A stretch of 64,000 nt of DNA from Morella rubra (lineage: Eukaryota; Streptophyta; Magnoliopsida; Fagales; Myricaceae): the NCBI GenBank assembly GCA_003952965.2, contig CM025851.1, forward strand, positions 16,161,411-16,225,410. Reading direction: 5' to 3'. The notes beneath the pieces were generated by a model. It searched no databases and was not told the origin of the DNA. It was given only the letters and a program-made list of their open reading frames with translations. Position numbers and translations under genes: made by a program. Below are positions 1 to 13,618 of the stretch, one piece after another. Numbering within the stretch: the first letter of the stretch is position 1; every line of letters starts with the position of its first letter.

Positions 1-1538
1 TTATGTAACAAGTCTAGAATCTGCGTAAGGGTTACCTTCCCCGAATTTGTCTCATTTTGTGGTGCTTCTGAGTATTCAAAAATGTCATATCTTGAGAGTC
101 ATGTAAAGAAGTATACTAGCCTCCTTCCCTTTCCTTTGTGATAAACTGAACGTGGAAAGTAGCTAGTATTTACTTACCAGTAGCCAGTATTTTACTTTGT
201 TGAACAGGGCGTCAACGCAGATTTGCTTCAACCTTTTTCTGTTTTCCGCCCACAGGCGCGCCGGGGGGGCGTGGTGTTGTAGAGTTGTAGAGAGGAAGGG
301 GAACAAAGGCATTTCGGCAGTCTCAGCCATAAAATTTATCACCAGCTACATTCTTCTTCAGTAGCTGCAGAGAAAATGCCAGACAACCATAGACGGGCCA
401 CAACTGGAAGATATTCCAGAGCCCTTCACTTTACCATCCCAAATTACCGTGCAAATCTCAATTAGGTATCAAACTACCAAATTCGTTGCAGCATTACAAC
501 TATAAAAAAAAAAATTCAACAATTCAGCCCTGTAACATTAGTAATTTGGACCCTAAAGTGACATTAGTTTTATAATTTGAAGGTTTACAATGAGATTTCC
601 CTAGAAGTTTTTACTCAAATCTTAAATCCATTGAGGTCAAAATAAACACCATGGGAAAGGTCAACGAGAACTTTCTTATGGTGAAGGATAGCAACTGGTG
701 GCTCATGCATGAACTCCCAAGAAAACAATGAAAACAAGCGTAATTTCACAGGAATTTAGTCAAACAGACATTGCATATGAAGGAAGCAAGCGGCTCACTA
801 CAAGATTTAACTGACGGGGAAAAGTAGCCCTTTTCCTTCAAAAGGTGGATGCCAATGAAAACACCTAAAGGAGCAGAACTGATTGGAGTGATATGTCTGC
901 AAGTAATTTCACGTTGAAAACCCATTCAAAAGTAATCTGCTCTAATGCAATTAGCTACAATCAGAAGAAACTGCAAGTATCGGAGTAAAAATTTAACCAA
1001 CTATGTTATCTTTCCAGAAAAAAACATTTGTATTAAGTTATAAAGAAGTCTTCAATTGCAGCAGAGTTCACACAGACAGAAACAGTCGTATCATCAGGTC
1101 AATAGACAGAAAACTCCAACAACTCATGGACTATGCAAAACCTCCAAGAGACAAACTTATACTATATACAGTCAAAACTACATCACATAAACCACTCAGA
1201 ACTATTTACACGATAGCTCCCGGTACAAAGCTTCTAATGATGAAATCTTTTTCATCCTACAACGATTTGTTGGAGATGTTTGTACACAATACACACATGG
1301 CAGCAGAAGAACATTGGTCGACTGATGAGCTGTGCTACTCACTGGTAGTCCTCTAAAGAGCTTATGTACACATATGTATTGGCATTATGATGCCATATCC
1401 ATAGTTAGCATAGGTATTCGACATTGCTTTGCTGTCCCCTGCATTTATGTTACTAGTCAGCAAATTGGATGGAATAAATTGGTAGGGGAGAAATAACTAA
1501 GACTGTCATGGTTGAAGAGTCATTTTATCTGTCTCACC
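1..1538. other. 3' flank of the REVEILLE gene, no gene recognised
   Basis: This stretch lies downstream of the stop codon of the minus-strand REVEILLE gene. Its right part probably contains that gene's 3' UTR. The longest open frame (1003-1356, plus) has no recognisable domain and no splice partner, and I do not call it a gene. A short GC-rich patch occurs near 251-290. Confidence 0.5.
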
Positions 1539-4500
1539 CTAAGCAGAAAGAATGGCACTATGTGATTGATCTGAGTAGGGATTGTTCCAAGCGCTACCAG
1601 ATTTAGCCTTCTCTGTGTCAGCATCATACAATGAAAGCAGTGTCCTCTGTATCAATTTCATAGACATTTCACAAAATGAGTGGGTTTTAACAAATTAAAA
1701 AACATGAATAATTGATAATCATGCTTCTTGTTGCAAGAGAATCGACAGCTGCATACAATAGCATTTTACGAGATACATGTAAAAATAATTGTCTGGAGAC
1801 ACATCGGAAACATCAGATAAATATAGCATGCATGACAGATTATTTCCCTCAACCTCACCAGAAAACACCCCCCCACCCCACAAAAAAAAAGAAAAAAAAA
1901 AGCACCATAGTAGACCAGGAACTGTAGGCCCAAATTTCAAAAGAATAACCTATAAGAGCTCATACACCATTGTGCGATATTAAAAGATCCACAGATCATA
2001 TACATCACAAAAATGGTAGGTAGGAAACTAACAGATTGAGACAGAATTTGGGATAACAAAGTGAAAATGTACGAATTTGTATGAGGTTGACAGACACATC
2101 ATTAGAAATAGTCAAATCAAGAAGAAGACCATAGAGAGAGAGAGAGAGCTTACTTGATCCCCGAACTCAGGACTTGTCAAATTGATAGAGAGGTTTCTCA
2201 TCAACAGCGAGGCCTGAAAGAATGCACAAAAATGCTTTCAGTCAATCAGCAGCTTCAACAGAGATCAAAGGAATGGACAAACCTAAAGCATAAAAGCCCT
2301 ATTGGAAAAGAAGTGTGAGCCATATTCCTTTGCTCCTGAGCATGATAATTATGCCAATAAAAGTCAAATAAAGGTATTAGACATTTGAATAGGACATACA
2401 GTTTCCAAATTTACTTGGTCCATCTGCTTCAATCTCTGCAAATGATCAGTGGCATTGGGATCGAAGACACTGCCAATGAAGCGGTACACTTGAGCGAAAT
2501 CTGGCATTGCTGCAATCAAACAGCAAGTGAGTTTATCAAAAATATCAGGTCACGAAGAATAACGAGCAGATAATGACCAACACAAGCGACAGTAACGTAG
2601 AATCTTCAACTATATAGGAAAGTGTGTTGCAGCCAAGTTTTGGATCAATGAGCAGGAAAGGAGAGTGAAAATACTGGAAAAAGTGGAGGCATCTCTTGTC
2701 CATGTTCTATAGTACTTCATGGAAAAAGGAATGTCTGAAGATTTACAAGACAAAAGAGGCTAAACCTCATAGGACACATAGCAAAGAGGTAGAAACAATA
2801 AGTAAAAAGCTGAGTGGGAGTAATATTGACATTTTAGGTTTCAAACTTTAAGCCTAATCCAGATGATACAACAAATCAGCCCTATTGAAGCTCCTAAAAC
2901 GGTTTCTCACTCTTCCTCATACGCTTTATGGGCTGATAGCTAGAATTGATCATGTGTAATGCATCCTCGAGACATTGCTTCAAGAAGATTACAAGGTAAT
3001 GGTAAAAGCTAAAAGACAGCCTAGTGTTGGTTTGTGAGAAAAGCACAGGTGATTGTTTATAAACATAGCTTACATTCAAGGTAGAGCTCCCCGTTGAAAA
3101 GGATTATAGTTGGGACAATGTGATGCCGTGTGTCATTGAGAGAATATTACAGGAACAAAAGAATTATACTATCCCAATAGAAATTGACATGATACATGTC
3201 TTGATGGGAAAATCTTTTTACTGGTCCACTACAAGAACCAAAGCCTAGCTTGCATTAGACTCCGGAGATGATCATATAAAATTTGCTATTGCATGACTGG
3301 CTATAGTCAACACATTAGCAAAATGAGACAGCGCCCTTTCTTATTCTCACAGTTCTGTAGGTAGAAAACATAAAATTCACTCTGGTTATGCCTTTACTCT
3401 CAACTCTTAGTTAGAAGGTTTTCTTTTTTTTAAAAAAAAAAAAAACACTAACCTCGAACTGGATTTCCATGATCCCATCGATCAACTTTTTCCCCTCTAG
3501 ACCAAGTCCTTGGAGTGCTCTCATTACTACTGCTATTGCAGAAATTTGGTGCAATGGTTGGCCTACCCAATCCTGCATCATCTAAAAAACCAGAAAAAGA
3601 AATATAATGCTTAGACAATGGGGCCAAAATATCATTAGACTAAAAGACACTAATCAAGTTTCAACTGGCAAAGACAGAGTAAGAACAGCGCAAAACCTTT
3701 AGTCGATTGGGAGGCACCAATGGGTGGTTCAGAGCTAAAATTCCAAGAAGACAAAGTTGAACCGGTAATTGCATTCCCAGGAACTGCTGATGAATCTGGC
3801 TGGAAAACATATGCAGGATCAAGCATAGCAGATGAAGATTGATATGGGCCGGGAACTTGGCATACAACTGGAGCTGCTGTAGTACATATAAGAGCAAAGC
3901 ATTATTTAAAACTCAAATGGATAACAAAAAAGGAAAAAAGAAAAGAAAAGGGTTTCAACCATGCTAACCATTTTTAGGGGCTTTCTGTGGATATGGATGG
4001 GCTGCCTTTCTCTTTGGCCGAGGCGGCGGTACATGCTCACTTGCTCCACTCTTCTGAACCTTCAGAAAGTATTTCTGTGCATGGCTACGTATCTACCAAA
4101 ACAAGAATATTAAAGACAAAGATGTTAGGATACATGGAAGAGCAGGCAATGGACGCAACACCCACCAAACCTATATTAGAAGAATGCTCAGGTTGGTTGT
4201 GATTGTGTTTGCAGTATTGGAGAAGCAAATAAGTCTCATTATCACCTAATATTTCCAGACTAACACTCTGACACAGAGGCTTAGTTAAAAGATTTTCGTC
4301 CTCAAAGTATCCAATAGTGTATTAACTTCACTCTAATATGTAAGTCATGCCATTTATGACAAAAGGCTTGAAACAGTGAAATTACCTGGATAACAGTCTT
4401 AGACCCTACAAATGCTTCAATTTTCTTCCAGTCACGATCAAATCTGAAATAATTCAAGCATGAAAATAAGATAATTTAGAAACAATAACCAGAACCAGAG

Positions 4501-5085
4501 CGTTGGTTCTCATATACAGAAATTATTGGATAAGAAGAAAAACACATAAATAAATAATTGTCAGTTTCAGAGTCAGTCCTAAAACTTGAAGCTAAAAGCA
4601 GCCAGAGACTATTCTCTATGCGGAATATACCCAGGGAACTGTTTCGTAAATTAAGGAGTTCAATTAATTTGATACAGAATCTTTCACTGAAAACAGCATA
4701 AAGCCTCAAAGAACAAGAAAAAACCAAACGTCGATTTTCGCTCTATTTCCTCAATTTTCACAGAAACCAAACTAATTTCTAACGCAGAAACGGAGAAATT
4801 GGGAAGAATAACGAACACTCACAATTGGAGAGCTTCGAGAAACTTGTCGTGCTCCTGCTCCGTCCAGCTCTCCCTGGACTTGGTAATCGTGTACGGCTTC
4901 CGGATCTTCTTACTCGGATCATCCGGGAACGACGCCGTACTAGCATTAGCAACGGTGGTTGCTGTGGTCGTCGACGTGGTGGTCGTGATAGTTGGCGGCG
5001 GCAGAGAATTGATGCCCGGAAGGCCCATATTCGGAGGATCGAAGAAGTAAAACCCCTGAGCTGGGTTTGTGTTCACAGACACCAT
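1539..5085 (-). CDS. RVE3/RVE6: REVEILLE-type single-MYB circadian transcription factor (RVE3/ASG4/RVE6 clade)
   Basis: Eight coding exons join in frame: 5085-4823, 4443-4386, 4092-3969, 3876-3697, 3581-3453, 2509-2400, 2213-2154 and 1646-1539. They give 343 residues, close to Arabidopsis RVE6. The N-terminus is Thr-rich. The MYB-like domain spans about residues 61-116, with its hallmark SHAQKYF at 110-116 followed by a PPPRPKRKA segment. The conserved C-terminal block ([20 protein letters not shown], then [15 protein letters not shown]) is typical of the RVE4/6/8-like branch of LHY/CCA1-like factors. These bind evening elements in the nucleus and activate evening genes. The start is the ATG at 5083-5085; the frame runs further upstream without another ATG. 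Tandem possible acceptors (NAG-NAG) before exon 4 could add or drop one Ala. The neighbour is ANGUSTIFOLIA, as for AT1G01520 (ASG4/RVE3). The exact family-member name is uncertain. Confidence 0.93.
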
Positions 5086-5274
5086 AACGCTTCCGAAACA
5101 ACCAGAATCCACCAAAAATCCCCAACTGTTTCTTTTTTTTTAATAGTTTTTGCTTGGCTGCGATTGCTTTGCTTTTGAGTGTGTCCGAGTTTCAGCGTTA
5201 TGTTTTCTTCTGTTAGTGGGACTAGCAAGAGTATGTGGTTTACAAATTGAGAAATTCAGCCGGCCTATGAATCC

Positions 5275-5284
5275 CTTTATATAG
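5275..5284 (-). promoter_or_regulatory. Candidate TATA box of the REVEILLE gene
   Basis: On the minus strand this reads CTATATAAAG, about 190 bases upstream of the ATG, a normal distance for a plant core promoter with a short leader. I saw no exact evening element (AAAATATCT) in the few hundred bases above it. Confidence 0.5.
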
Positions 5285-5285
5285 A

Positions 5286-6101
5286 AGACGTTGGCGGGTT
5301 GTGAGGGGATTGTTATTTGTGAAAGCGCGTGGAACGACTTAAGGACGAAACTATGCCTACCGGGCTTAGGGAGTACCGTACGCGTGGCAGATTTGATACT
5401 GGGGATCGGGAATCACAGTGAATATGAGAGAGCCAAGTGGTGCCTCGTGTACCGCCGGATCATACAAAAGCTATCTTTTGTACTGTTATTTTTTAATAAA
5501 TGAATATTAAAGTTGCAAAAAAAAAAAACACAATTAATATAAAAATTATCGCTTCTTCTAGACTCAGCCAAGTGGGACCGCTACAAATGTCCGACGTTCG
5601 GATTTTGGACGTTTATTTGACGATCCGTGACTAATAATTACACGTATTTTGCTCAAGCTTTTCCGCTAAATTAGTACGCGTAATGTTTGTGAGTGAAGAT
5701 GTGGTATCGTTTCGAGCTGCAATACTGTTTTTATTGTCCTCACTTAATTGGAGTGTGTTGAGAAGAGTCATAACACATGTTCTTAGATTGATTTATAAAG
5801 TCAAATATACGAAGTAGCTCGATTTTGAGAACTTCTGAATTTAAAAAAAAAAAATATATATATATATAGTATCTAAATTTAAAATATAAAAATTAATAAA
5901 AATATATAATTTGATATCTAAAATTTTAGAGTGGCAAGACGGGCCAAATTCGTCTTTCTATAAAAGTAGAGCAAAACAAAAATAGGAGGCCAAAAGATAT
6001 CGCGACGTGTAACGTGTAGGTTGCTGCTTCTCGTTATTGGGATTTGGACTAGTGTGACGGGTAAATAACCTTGCCACCTTGGCATCCTTCTCAGGAAACA
6101 C
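5286..6101. other. Upstream region of the REVEILLE gene, no gene
   Basis: AT-rich promoter-side DNA with A and TA runs near 5840-5870 and several ACGT cores (for example near 6004-6017). No open frame has recognisable similarity. Confidence 0.4.
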
Positions 6102-6828
6102 CGACAAAAATTGAAAAGTATACCAAAAGTTTATAGCACGGTCCGTGGCTATCAATCTACCAGGATCTTGCCCGTTTAGTCAACGAACCAGACGATCTGA
6201 GAGCAACGAATCAGAGAGTGACTACAAAGCAAATTAAACTTCAAACTACCCCATTACCAAATTAAGTAATCATGGACACACAGAAGACCTACGACGATCT
6301 GTCCTAGAGTCCGTCATTAGACCTACCACAAACAAAGTGGGACCAACATCTAACCCGCAAAATAATTAGGTGAATTGGAAGCATGGTGGGGGGAATTAGT
6401 AGACAGTCCCTAGCCTTGGTGAGCCTTATTCTGTATTTACATATCCTAAGTGAAAGAGCAGAGCAGGCCATGAGGCCCTCGAGCTTAAGCTCATATACCC
6501 TTGAGAATCCTAGGGAGCTTCGAGCTTAAGCTCATCTAAACGTAAATAACTTTGCTTGGTCATTTTGGCCAAACGAAACATAAGCATTTCATAAGAATAT
6601 GCTTTTCATGTGATTCGCGTCCCAGAGACCTCTTTGTAAGTGTGTGGGAAAGTGTTCAGAGGTTTAAGTTGCAACACAAATCAATAAGATGCGCGAATAA
6701 ATGGCATTCCCAAAGAACAAATCCCATAGGCTTGAAGGGAATATCTCTCGTATATTATAACGTACATTCATCTCATATGGAGGCCAAATAAGGTAGAACA
6801 CAAAAGGCGTAGCTCACAGCACCTCCAA
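6102..6828. repeat. Direct tandem repeat, copy 1 (727 bp)
   Basis: The sequence from 6102 recurs at a constant offset of 757 bases. Every stretch I compared is identical, including a meaningless 79-codon open frame present in both (6552-6791 and 7309-7548). The copies are separated by 30 bases (6829-6858) ending in an A run. They lie between the REVEILLE promoter and the ANGUSTIFOLIA stop codon, so they may form part of the ANGUSTIFOLIA 3' UTR or flank. Confidence 0.9.
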
Positions 6829-6858
6829 CCGGGCCTTGGCTTGGGAAAAAAAAAATAA

Positions 6859-7585
6859 CGACAAAAATTGAAAAGTATACCAAAAGTTTATAGCACGGTC
6901 CGTGGCTATCAATCTACCAGGATCTTGCCCGTTTAGTCAACGAACCAGACGATCTGAGAGCAACGAATCAGAGAGTGACTACAAAGCAAATTAAACTTCA
7001 AACTACCCCATTACCAAATTAAGTAATCATGGACACACAGAAGACCTACGACGATCTGTCCTAGAGTCCGTCATTAGACCTACCACAAACAAAGTGGGAC
7101 CAACATCTAACCCGCAAAATAATTAGGTGAATTGGAAGCATGGTGGGGGGAATTAGTAGACAGTCCCTAGCCTTGGTGAGCCTTATTCTGTATTTACATA
7201 TCCTAAGTGAAAGAGCAGAGCAGGCCATGAGGCCCTCGAGCTTAAGCTCATATACCCTTGAGAATCCTAGGGAGCTTCGAGCTTAAGCTCATCTAAACGT
7301 AAATAACTTTGCTTGGTCATTTTGGCCAAACGAAACATAAGCATTTCATAAGAATATGCTTTTCATGTGATTCGCGTCCCAGAGACCTCTTTGTAAGTGT
7401 GTGGGAAAGTGTTCAGAGGTTTAAGTTGCAACACAAATCAATAAGATGCGCGAATAAATGGCATTCCCAAAGAACAAATCCCATAGGCTTGAAGGGAATA
7501 TCTCTCGTATATTATAACGTACATTCATCTCATATGGAGGCCAAATAAGGTAGAACACAAAAGGCGTAGCTCACAGCACCTCCAA
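6859..7585. repeat. Direct tandem repeat, copy 2 (727 bp)
   Basis: Second copy of the 6102-6828 unit. It ends only 157 bases downstream of the ANGUSTIFOLIA stop codon. The lack of visible differences means a very recent duplication or an assembly artefact. Confidence 0.9.
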
Positions 7586-7741
7586 ATATAATAAAAAAAA
7601 AAAACCGAAAAACAAATGGAAGAGGAAGGGGGGAGAAGAAAAGGGGAAAAAGTAAAATAACGCTTTACAACTTTTAAATTGTCTCAAATCGAGACGAACC
7701 TCATGGGCAGGAAACAGTTAGCATTCTCGACTCTTCAGAAT

Positions 7742-10700
7742 TTAATCAACCCAGCGAGTAACACCATCATCTTCCCCTACAGCTGCTAAAACCTCAATGC
7801 GTACATCCAGAAAAGCCTACAGTTTGCCAACAATAACACCATTATAGTAGAAACAAAATACGCAGGGGAAAATTGGAGGTGCAGACGGGGGAGGAGGGGG
7901 GGACGTTAAGTAATTCAGAGCACCTACTATGGCAATATTAAAAGCTGACTTATGCACAAGGACATGTGCATCAAAGTCAGGCATTGCCCAGAATTATGCT
8001 TTGTTTGAATTGGATCTGCACCTTATCAGAACAGCCATTGGGTGGGGAAAAGGAAGAGACAAGAGGGGAAGAACGGGGAAAGGGGGGGGGGGGCGTAAAG
8101 GCATTCGAGTGAGAAAGGTAGGACTGCCTGCAAATTGCATCATGAAAAAAGGGGTAAATATTGCAATTAGACCCCTAACAATTTGATATAGTGCAACATT
8201 GTGATACCGGTGGTTTCAGAAACGGTGTTTTCTGTTTTCATTCTTAAACCTTCTGAACCCATCATTGGATGTGAAGATACGAAGTGGACGAGGTAGATTC
8301 GTGTGAAGTCTTACAAAATCGAATTTGGGTAGCCAGAAAGAAGAAAAAAAAACCCAGCTCTAATTACCAACAGCTACCAGTTATCTTCCGCGGGCATGCA
8401 CAGGAAGTAGCAGCTCAACTATTTGACAGTATTATGAAGAAAAGTGAACATACTGAAGGATTTCTGCAGTTAACCAGCCGACATTCCTCTAAAGGACCTT
8501 CCAACATCCAACTCTCCCAAACATCAAAACTGTGACTGGCAAATACAAATTCTGTTCTTCTGTTAATCTGCCACATCAAAATGAACATCATTCAGTTACC
8601 AAATACAAGAATATCGATGATATAAATGCAGCTAGATGGTTAGGAAGTCAGGTAGTTTCGTATCGATGATTCAATCCCACTGACACCCAAAGCCTTCTTT
8701 CTGAAAGTCTTATTGATGATGATTTAAAAATCGGACATTTAAAAAGCAACAGTTTCAAAGGCGCCAAAAACTGTTCCATGACTATGTAGTCCACCACCTT
8801 GCATAATTTCATATTACCTGCAATAACTTTCCACCAGCAGCAAATGATCGCAAACCAATTGTGTCCTGAAGAAGATGTCATCCATAAAAAATGACGTATC
8901 AGCCAACCAGGATTCCAATTAACGTGTCCAATTCAAACCTATCAGTAACAAGAAAATGAGGCAGGAATAATGCTCCACATAAAATAGAGAACTTCCAGCA
9001 ACAAACCTTGCTTCTAATAACAACAAGGAACTGTGCTGCAGGATCTCTTTTTGTTACATTCGACATGGTATCTAGGAACCACCCACCACCTTTAACTCTT
9101 TGCCTTGAGACATGTAGTGCAGGACGATCTCTAGGATATAAAGCTACAACATAGCCATCTTTCAACAATTCATCAGGCTTTCCACTAAGCTTCTGGTTCG
9201 ATTTTAAAAGCTGGTCAGAAGTTGATGCTTGCAGTGATTCCGTTGGCGTTTTCCTACTTCTTGATTCTTCTGGGGAAGCAAACCGTGAGCTGGAACTTAA
9301 TGCTTGTTCTGTGCCACTCATAGCAGTATCATCTTCTCGAAGCAAATTACTTTCTTTTTCTAACATTGAGGGTTCATCTGACTTTTGCTGGGATTTTTGA
9401 CGTGTATGCCTCTTCTTGGCCTTCTTACCTGATCTGCTTCGTCTTCCTTCAGATCGAGTAGTTGTACTTTGAGACAAACCTGAAACCTGGGGCTGGCTAG
9501 GAGTCTCTTTGGATTTATAAGTACCTTTTTTCTCAGAACTTTCTGGACTTGGAAGAACTTCATCTGTCCATCGGTCACCAACTGAAGCCTGCAGAGCACT
9601 TTCTTTGTCTTGCCTATCAGATTGTTCATTTTCATCACCTACTTCACTTTCCTCTTCTTCCTCATCAGAGATGACATTCTTTGGAACAACCCCATCAAAG
9701 AAGAAAGTCTGCAACAAAGAGATTGCTTTCTCCCTTATCTCCAACCATACTTCTTCACTATAGTCTGCACTTCTCGGAAGAATCAACACATTGGGCATTT
9801 CCTTTACCTGAAGCACAGCATGATGAGATACGTAACCATCACATGATGTACCCTATTCCTAGATGCTTTGCTTGCAAATCTGTCATGTATGGCTATAAAA
9901 AGTCACAGCAGATGAAGACTCCAAATATAGTAAGCATAATTCGCACCTTCCTTCCTATGTTTCCTTTGTTTGTTTGCCTATCGGCCCACTATCCTAGAAC
10001 CAACTTGAAGCAGGTAACCCATGTTACCAATTCTCCCAATTTTACCAATTTTAATTTGAATTGTTTATGAAATATCTTATCTCATATAAGAGGAAGGTCA
10101 ATGCTTGTAAACCACAACTATGTAACAGCACCACCAAACACCATAAGGAGACTTACTAGCTCAAAGACAGTTCCTTGGTTGCTAACAAAGTAACCGAAGT
10201 AAAGATCAAGATTATTTCACTTCAACCAAGAAGCACTCAATGAAAACATGGCTGATTCAATCCAAGGATTAGACAAGGATAAAAGTTTCAGTAAGTAATA
10301 AGCACATACAGAAAATTATGAAAATAATGCACGTAGGATGCTAAAATTTGACAAAAGTGGCACAAAAGTAAAAAAGAGAGACAGAAAATCAATTGGGATG
10401 CCACAAAGATCGTGCCAGACAAACTACACCCCATTAGTCTTCTACCTCTTTCGTCACACCTATTTTCTTCTGCCAGTTCACTAGAGGTAATTGCCTTTCA
10501 CTATGAATCTGGTCCTTGTTGAAAGAGGAGCATGAAGATGTCCTAGATCAGACAAGGGATGATGCAGCACACCTAGAGCTCTCAAGGGGAGCTGCAGTTT
10601 GCATTTCACATTTTCATCCCCCATTGTACTTTCCCTCTCAGATGATGCTCTGCCCATGTGCCTTAACACTGAGGGAGCCCTCTATACAAAACCTTACTCC

Positions 10701-13618
10701 ACTGCGCTGGTCACAACCTAGCTATTTCTATCCCTTGAGTGACTCAGGCATTTGATTCTATAATTCATCAATTTGCCAAGTGTAATTTGTCTCTGCTCAA
10801 GATCCGAATATCTCAACACAAGGTTGACGCCTAGGCCTTGGGGGTGTTCGTTTTGTAAAAAATTGTAAGGTTTTGGTAGAATTGTGAATATTTATGTAAA
10901 TTAGAGTTTTGTAGGTTTTTGTGTAAAGGTTAGTGAAAAGTTTTAAAAATATTTAATTTTTGTTAGAGTTTGTAAAAAGGTGTAGAGAGAGATGATTGAT
11001 GTAATTGTTTAATAAAAAAGTATTGGAGTTAGGTGAAAAAGTATAGAGAGAGAAGATTTGTTATAATTTTTTTTTGAAAAGGTATTGGAGTTTGTGTGTA
11101 AGATTTTGAATGTTGGTTTTGTAAATTTTGTTGAATACATTTGCATTCTAGAATAATTTCGAAAACAAACATGCCCCTTGTCTACTTGATCCATTCGTTG
11201 GAATCCCGACACTCACTTGTCTCTATTTATGAACTTGTTTGGCTATTCAAAACATTGATCAAAAGACAAGAAAATCACAAAATGGGGCTTTCTTTTGGTT
11301 TTACTTACTGCTGATTGAACCAGTTTGCTTCTAAAGTGATCCAACCACAAGATCTACAGCAAGACCACAACCAACCATCTTCGATTGCCACAATCTGAGC
11401 AAGCTTTCATTGTCTTAGTCAGAGAATGCCCTATCCAATCTTCCAAAGACAACTTCCAAGCAGAGGTGTCAGAAGCTCGCTCTGCAGGGTAACCATAGGG
11501 GTTCAGTTCAGCTCAGGAGACATTGTAATTCTGACCTTCTTTGGGTCAGAATGTGGAAGTGGGGTTTTCTGAACTGGGTCTCTCTCTCTCTCTCTCTCTC
11601 GCTCGCGGATATGCACTTATGCATGAATGTGAGCAGATACGAGTCATATGACAGAATGTGGAGCTGTCCACAATAACAATTTTAGTTACTCTTGACTTGA
11701 CAACAAACCAGAATTTCACATTTGCTGCAAAGCGGGAAAACGTATATGGCTGAATGCAGAAGATTCTCAAGAAAACATGCTCATGAATGTAGGCATGTGC
11801 ATGCCAGTGTAAAATTCATCAATATACAACAGTCACATACCCAGGCTTCCATCCATTGTGGCCCTTCAGCACCATCCAGAGCACAGCCAGCTAAGGTGCC
11901 ATCAATCAAAAGCTGCTTCACCGCACAATCATCCATTAACTGACTACTACCCGTGTTGACAATAAACGCACCTAAGCATTGCAGAAACAAATTGCTCCAT
12001 GTTTAAAAAAAGAAAGGGCGGGAGAAAGTTCAATTACAAAGGTGCTGTAAGGACAGATCTGAAAATTATAACAACATATGTACCAGGCTTTATATGCTGC
12101 AAGCATTCCGCATTAATAATCTGAACTGTTTCATTTGTTAGAGCACAGTGAAGTGAAATAAGGTCACTTGCAGCAAGTAAATCATTAAGAGTATCCATTC
12201 TTCGGGCAGCGGAAGGAAAGGTTAACGAAGTCCTGCTTACTTTTCCTTTACCCTGAGCAAATGTGGTTTAGGTTAAACATTTCAGAACAAATCAAATTGT
12301 ATCTAGCAAAGTAGACATGATCAAACGTCAACAATGGATTATGTACACAAAACAGTAGAGACACAGCTTTATCTAAGTAAACACATCCATGCAGCACAAT
12401 GGTCAATGGTGTAAAGCAAAACACCATCACCACCACTAGGGTATGACGAGCATTTGAAATTTCAAGTCAACTGATTTTAAGATACCCTTGTTCGATCCAA
12501 TGCATTCCTCCTCAACGTCTATCTAAGCACCAAAAATTTGGTTTGAACTCAGGAAAGACAAAAGCTATGAAATCTGCAAAACTCAACAGGTTTTCATAAC
12601 ACTAAAATTACCAATGCATCTGATTCTTTACCTATAATGGCAAAAGACAGAATTTTCTAACTTCAAAAGCATGTATCAACTAGACGTACTCACTTCTGTT
12701 TGATTCAGAGCCCAATGACATCAAAACGAAGCACATTTTTTATCCGTCAAATCACATATAAAAGGACGCCAACGTTCACCCTGTAATGTCCGAATGCTAA
12801 TTGGGAAATCCAAAATTACCCCATTTTGCTCAAATCTAACTACTTTCAAACACCAAATCACCGGCTTTATCAAATCCCAGAAGCACAAACCAAAATAAAG
12901 CATGCTGAAGCTACTCAAACATCACTCCGAACCAAATTAGCAAAAAGAAAGATACACATGTATTCTTAGAACAGAACGGAATTACAATACTAAAAAAAAA
13001 TGCTGAGTACTAGCAAATTCGAACCTCGTGAACATCCCAATAGAGCACACTTATCTTGAAGGCTAAGCTCCTTGTAGCCAAAGACCTAGCCGAAGCAGAT
13101 CTACCTATGATTCCCAAAACCAAGCCTCGACAGCGCCGCATTCCTCTGCAAAGAGGTTGCACCGAGCCAAGCCATCCCGAAGCAGAGAGCGTGTGGCGCG
13201 AGAGCAAGTGCGTCCGCCGCAGCAAGCCGAGGAAGAGCGCCATGACGGTGTCGGCGATCTCCTCTGCCCGCGAGGTGTCAACGTGAACGAGGCGGAGGCC
13301 GAGGTCGGCGGCAAGGGCGGAGTCGACGGCGCGGTCTGCGGAGCCAAGGCAGAGGATGACCTGATAAGGGCGGAGGCGCCGCTGGGCGGCGCGTGGGAGG
13401 TACGCGAGGGAGTGTAGGACAACGGCAGCGGCAGACTCAATCTTCCCATCTGCCAGGCGGCTGAGGGGAACGTGCTCGACGCGGGCGACGCCGGCCAATG
13501 ATTCTTGCTCCAAACCGCAATCTTCGATGCAGTTGAGGGTGACCACCAAGGGGGGAGGTGGTGCAGGGTTGTTACGGTGGGACATTGTCGTAGAGGATCT
13601 GAGATCAGCCGTGCTCAT
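7742..13618 (-). CDS. AN: ANGUSTIFOLIA, plant CtBP-like regulator of cell shape
   Basis: Seven coding exons join in frame: 13618-13025, 12252-12084, 11971-11841, 9807-9007, 8865-8818, 8567-8454 and 7816-7742. They give 643 residues (the Arabidopsis protein has 636). AN controls polar leaf-cell expansion and trichome branching through microtubules, and acts in the cytoplasm and at Golgi-associated sites. The N-terminal third is the CtBP/D-2-hydroxyacid dehydrogenase-like fold. It includes LNCIE (an LxCxE motif), the IADTVMALFLGLLRRTHLLS block, a GIIGRS dinucleotide-binding turn, SDLISLHCALTNETVQIIN, and GCALDGAEGPQWMEAW. The plant-specific C-terminal half has an acidic stretch, a basic KKAKKRHTRQK nuclear-signal-like cluster, and the conserved DGYVVALYPRDRPALHVSRQ and FDVWESW blocks. 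The ATG at 13616-13618 gives the usual family N-terminus. A CT-rich tract near 13815-13903 marks the likely leader or core promoter. A Tourist-like MITE sits in the third intron. Confidence 0.97.
10841..11177. mobile_element. Tourist/PIF-Harbinger-like MITE in ANGUSTIFOLIA intron 3
   Basis: The left end reads GGGGTGTTCGTTTTG and the right end, reverse-complemented, GGGGCATGTTTGTTTTC. The element is flanked by TTG at 10838-10840 and 11178-11180, a 3-bp target duplication. It is 337 bp, very AT-rich and has no coding capacity. The family call rests on TIR style only. The flank is TTG rather than the usual TTA/TAA. Confidence 0.65.
11579..11602. repeat. (TC)n microsatellite
   Basis: A run of TC dinucleotides in the intron of ANGUSTIFOLIA, ending in a short CTCGCTCGCG. 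Confidence 0.8.

Noticed and set aside
1003-1356. 117-codon open frame on the plus strand
   Set aside because: No recognisable motif, no splice context and located in the 3' flank of the REVEILLE gene.
6552-7548. Two identical 79-codon frames
   Set aside because: Identity comes from the DNA tandem duplication; the frame itself shows no protein-like features.
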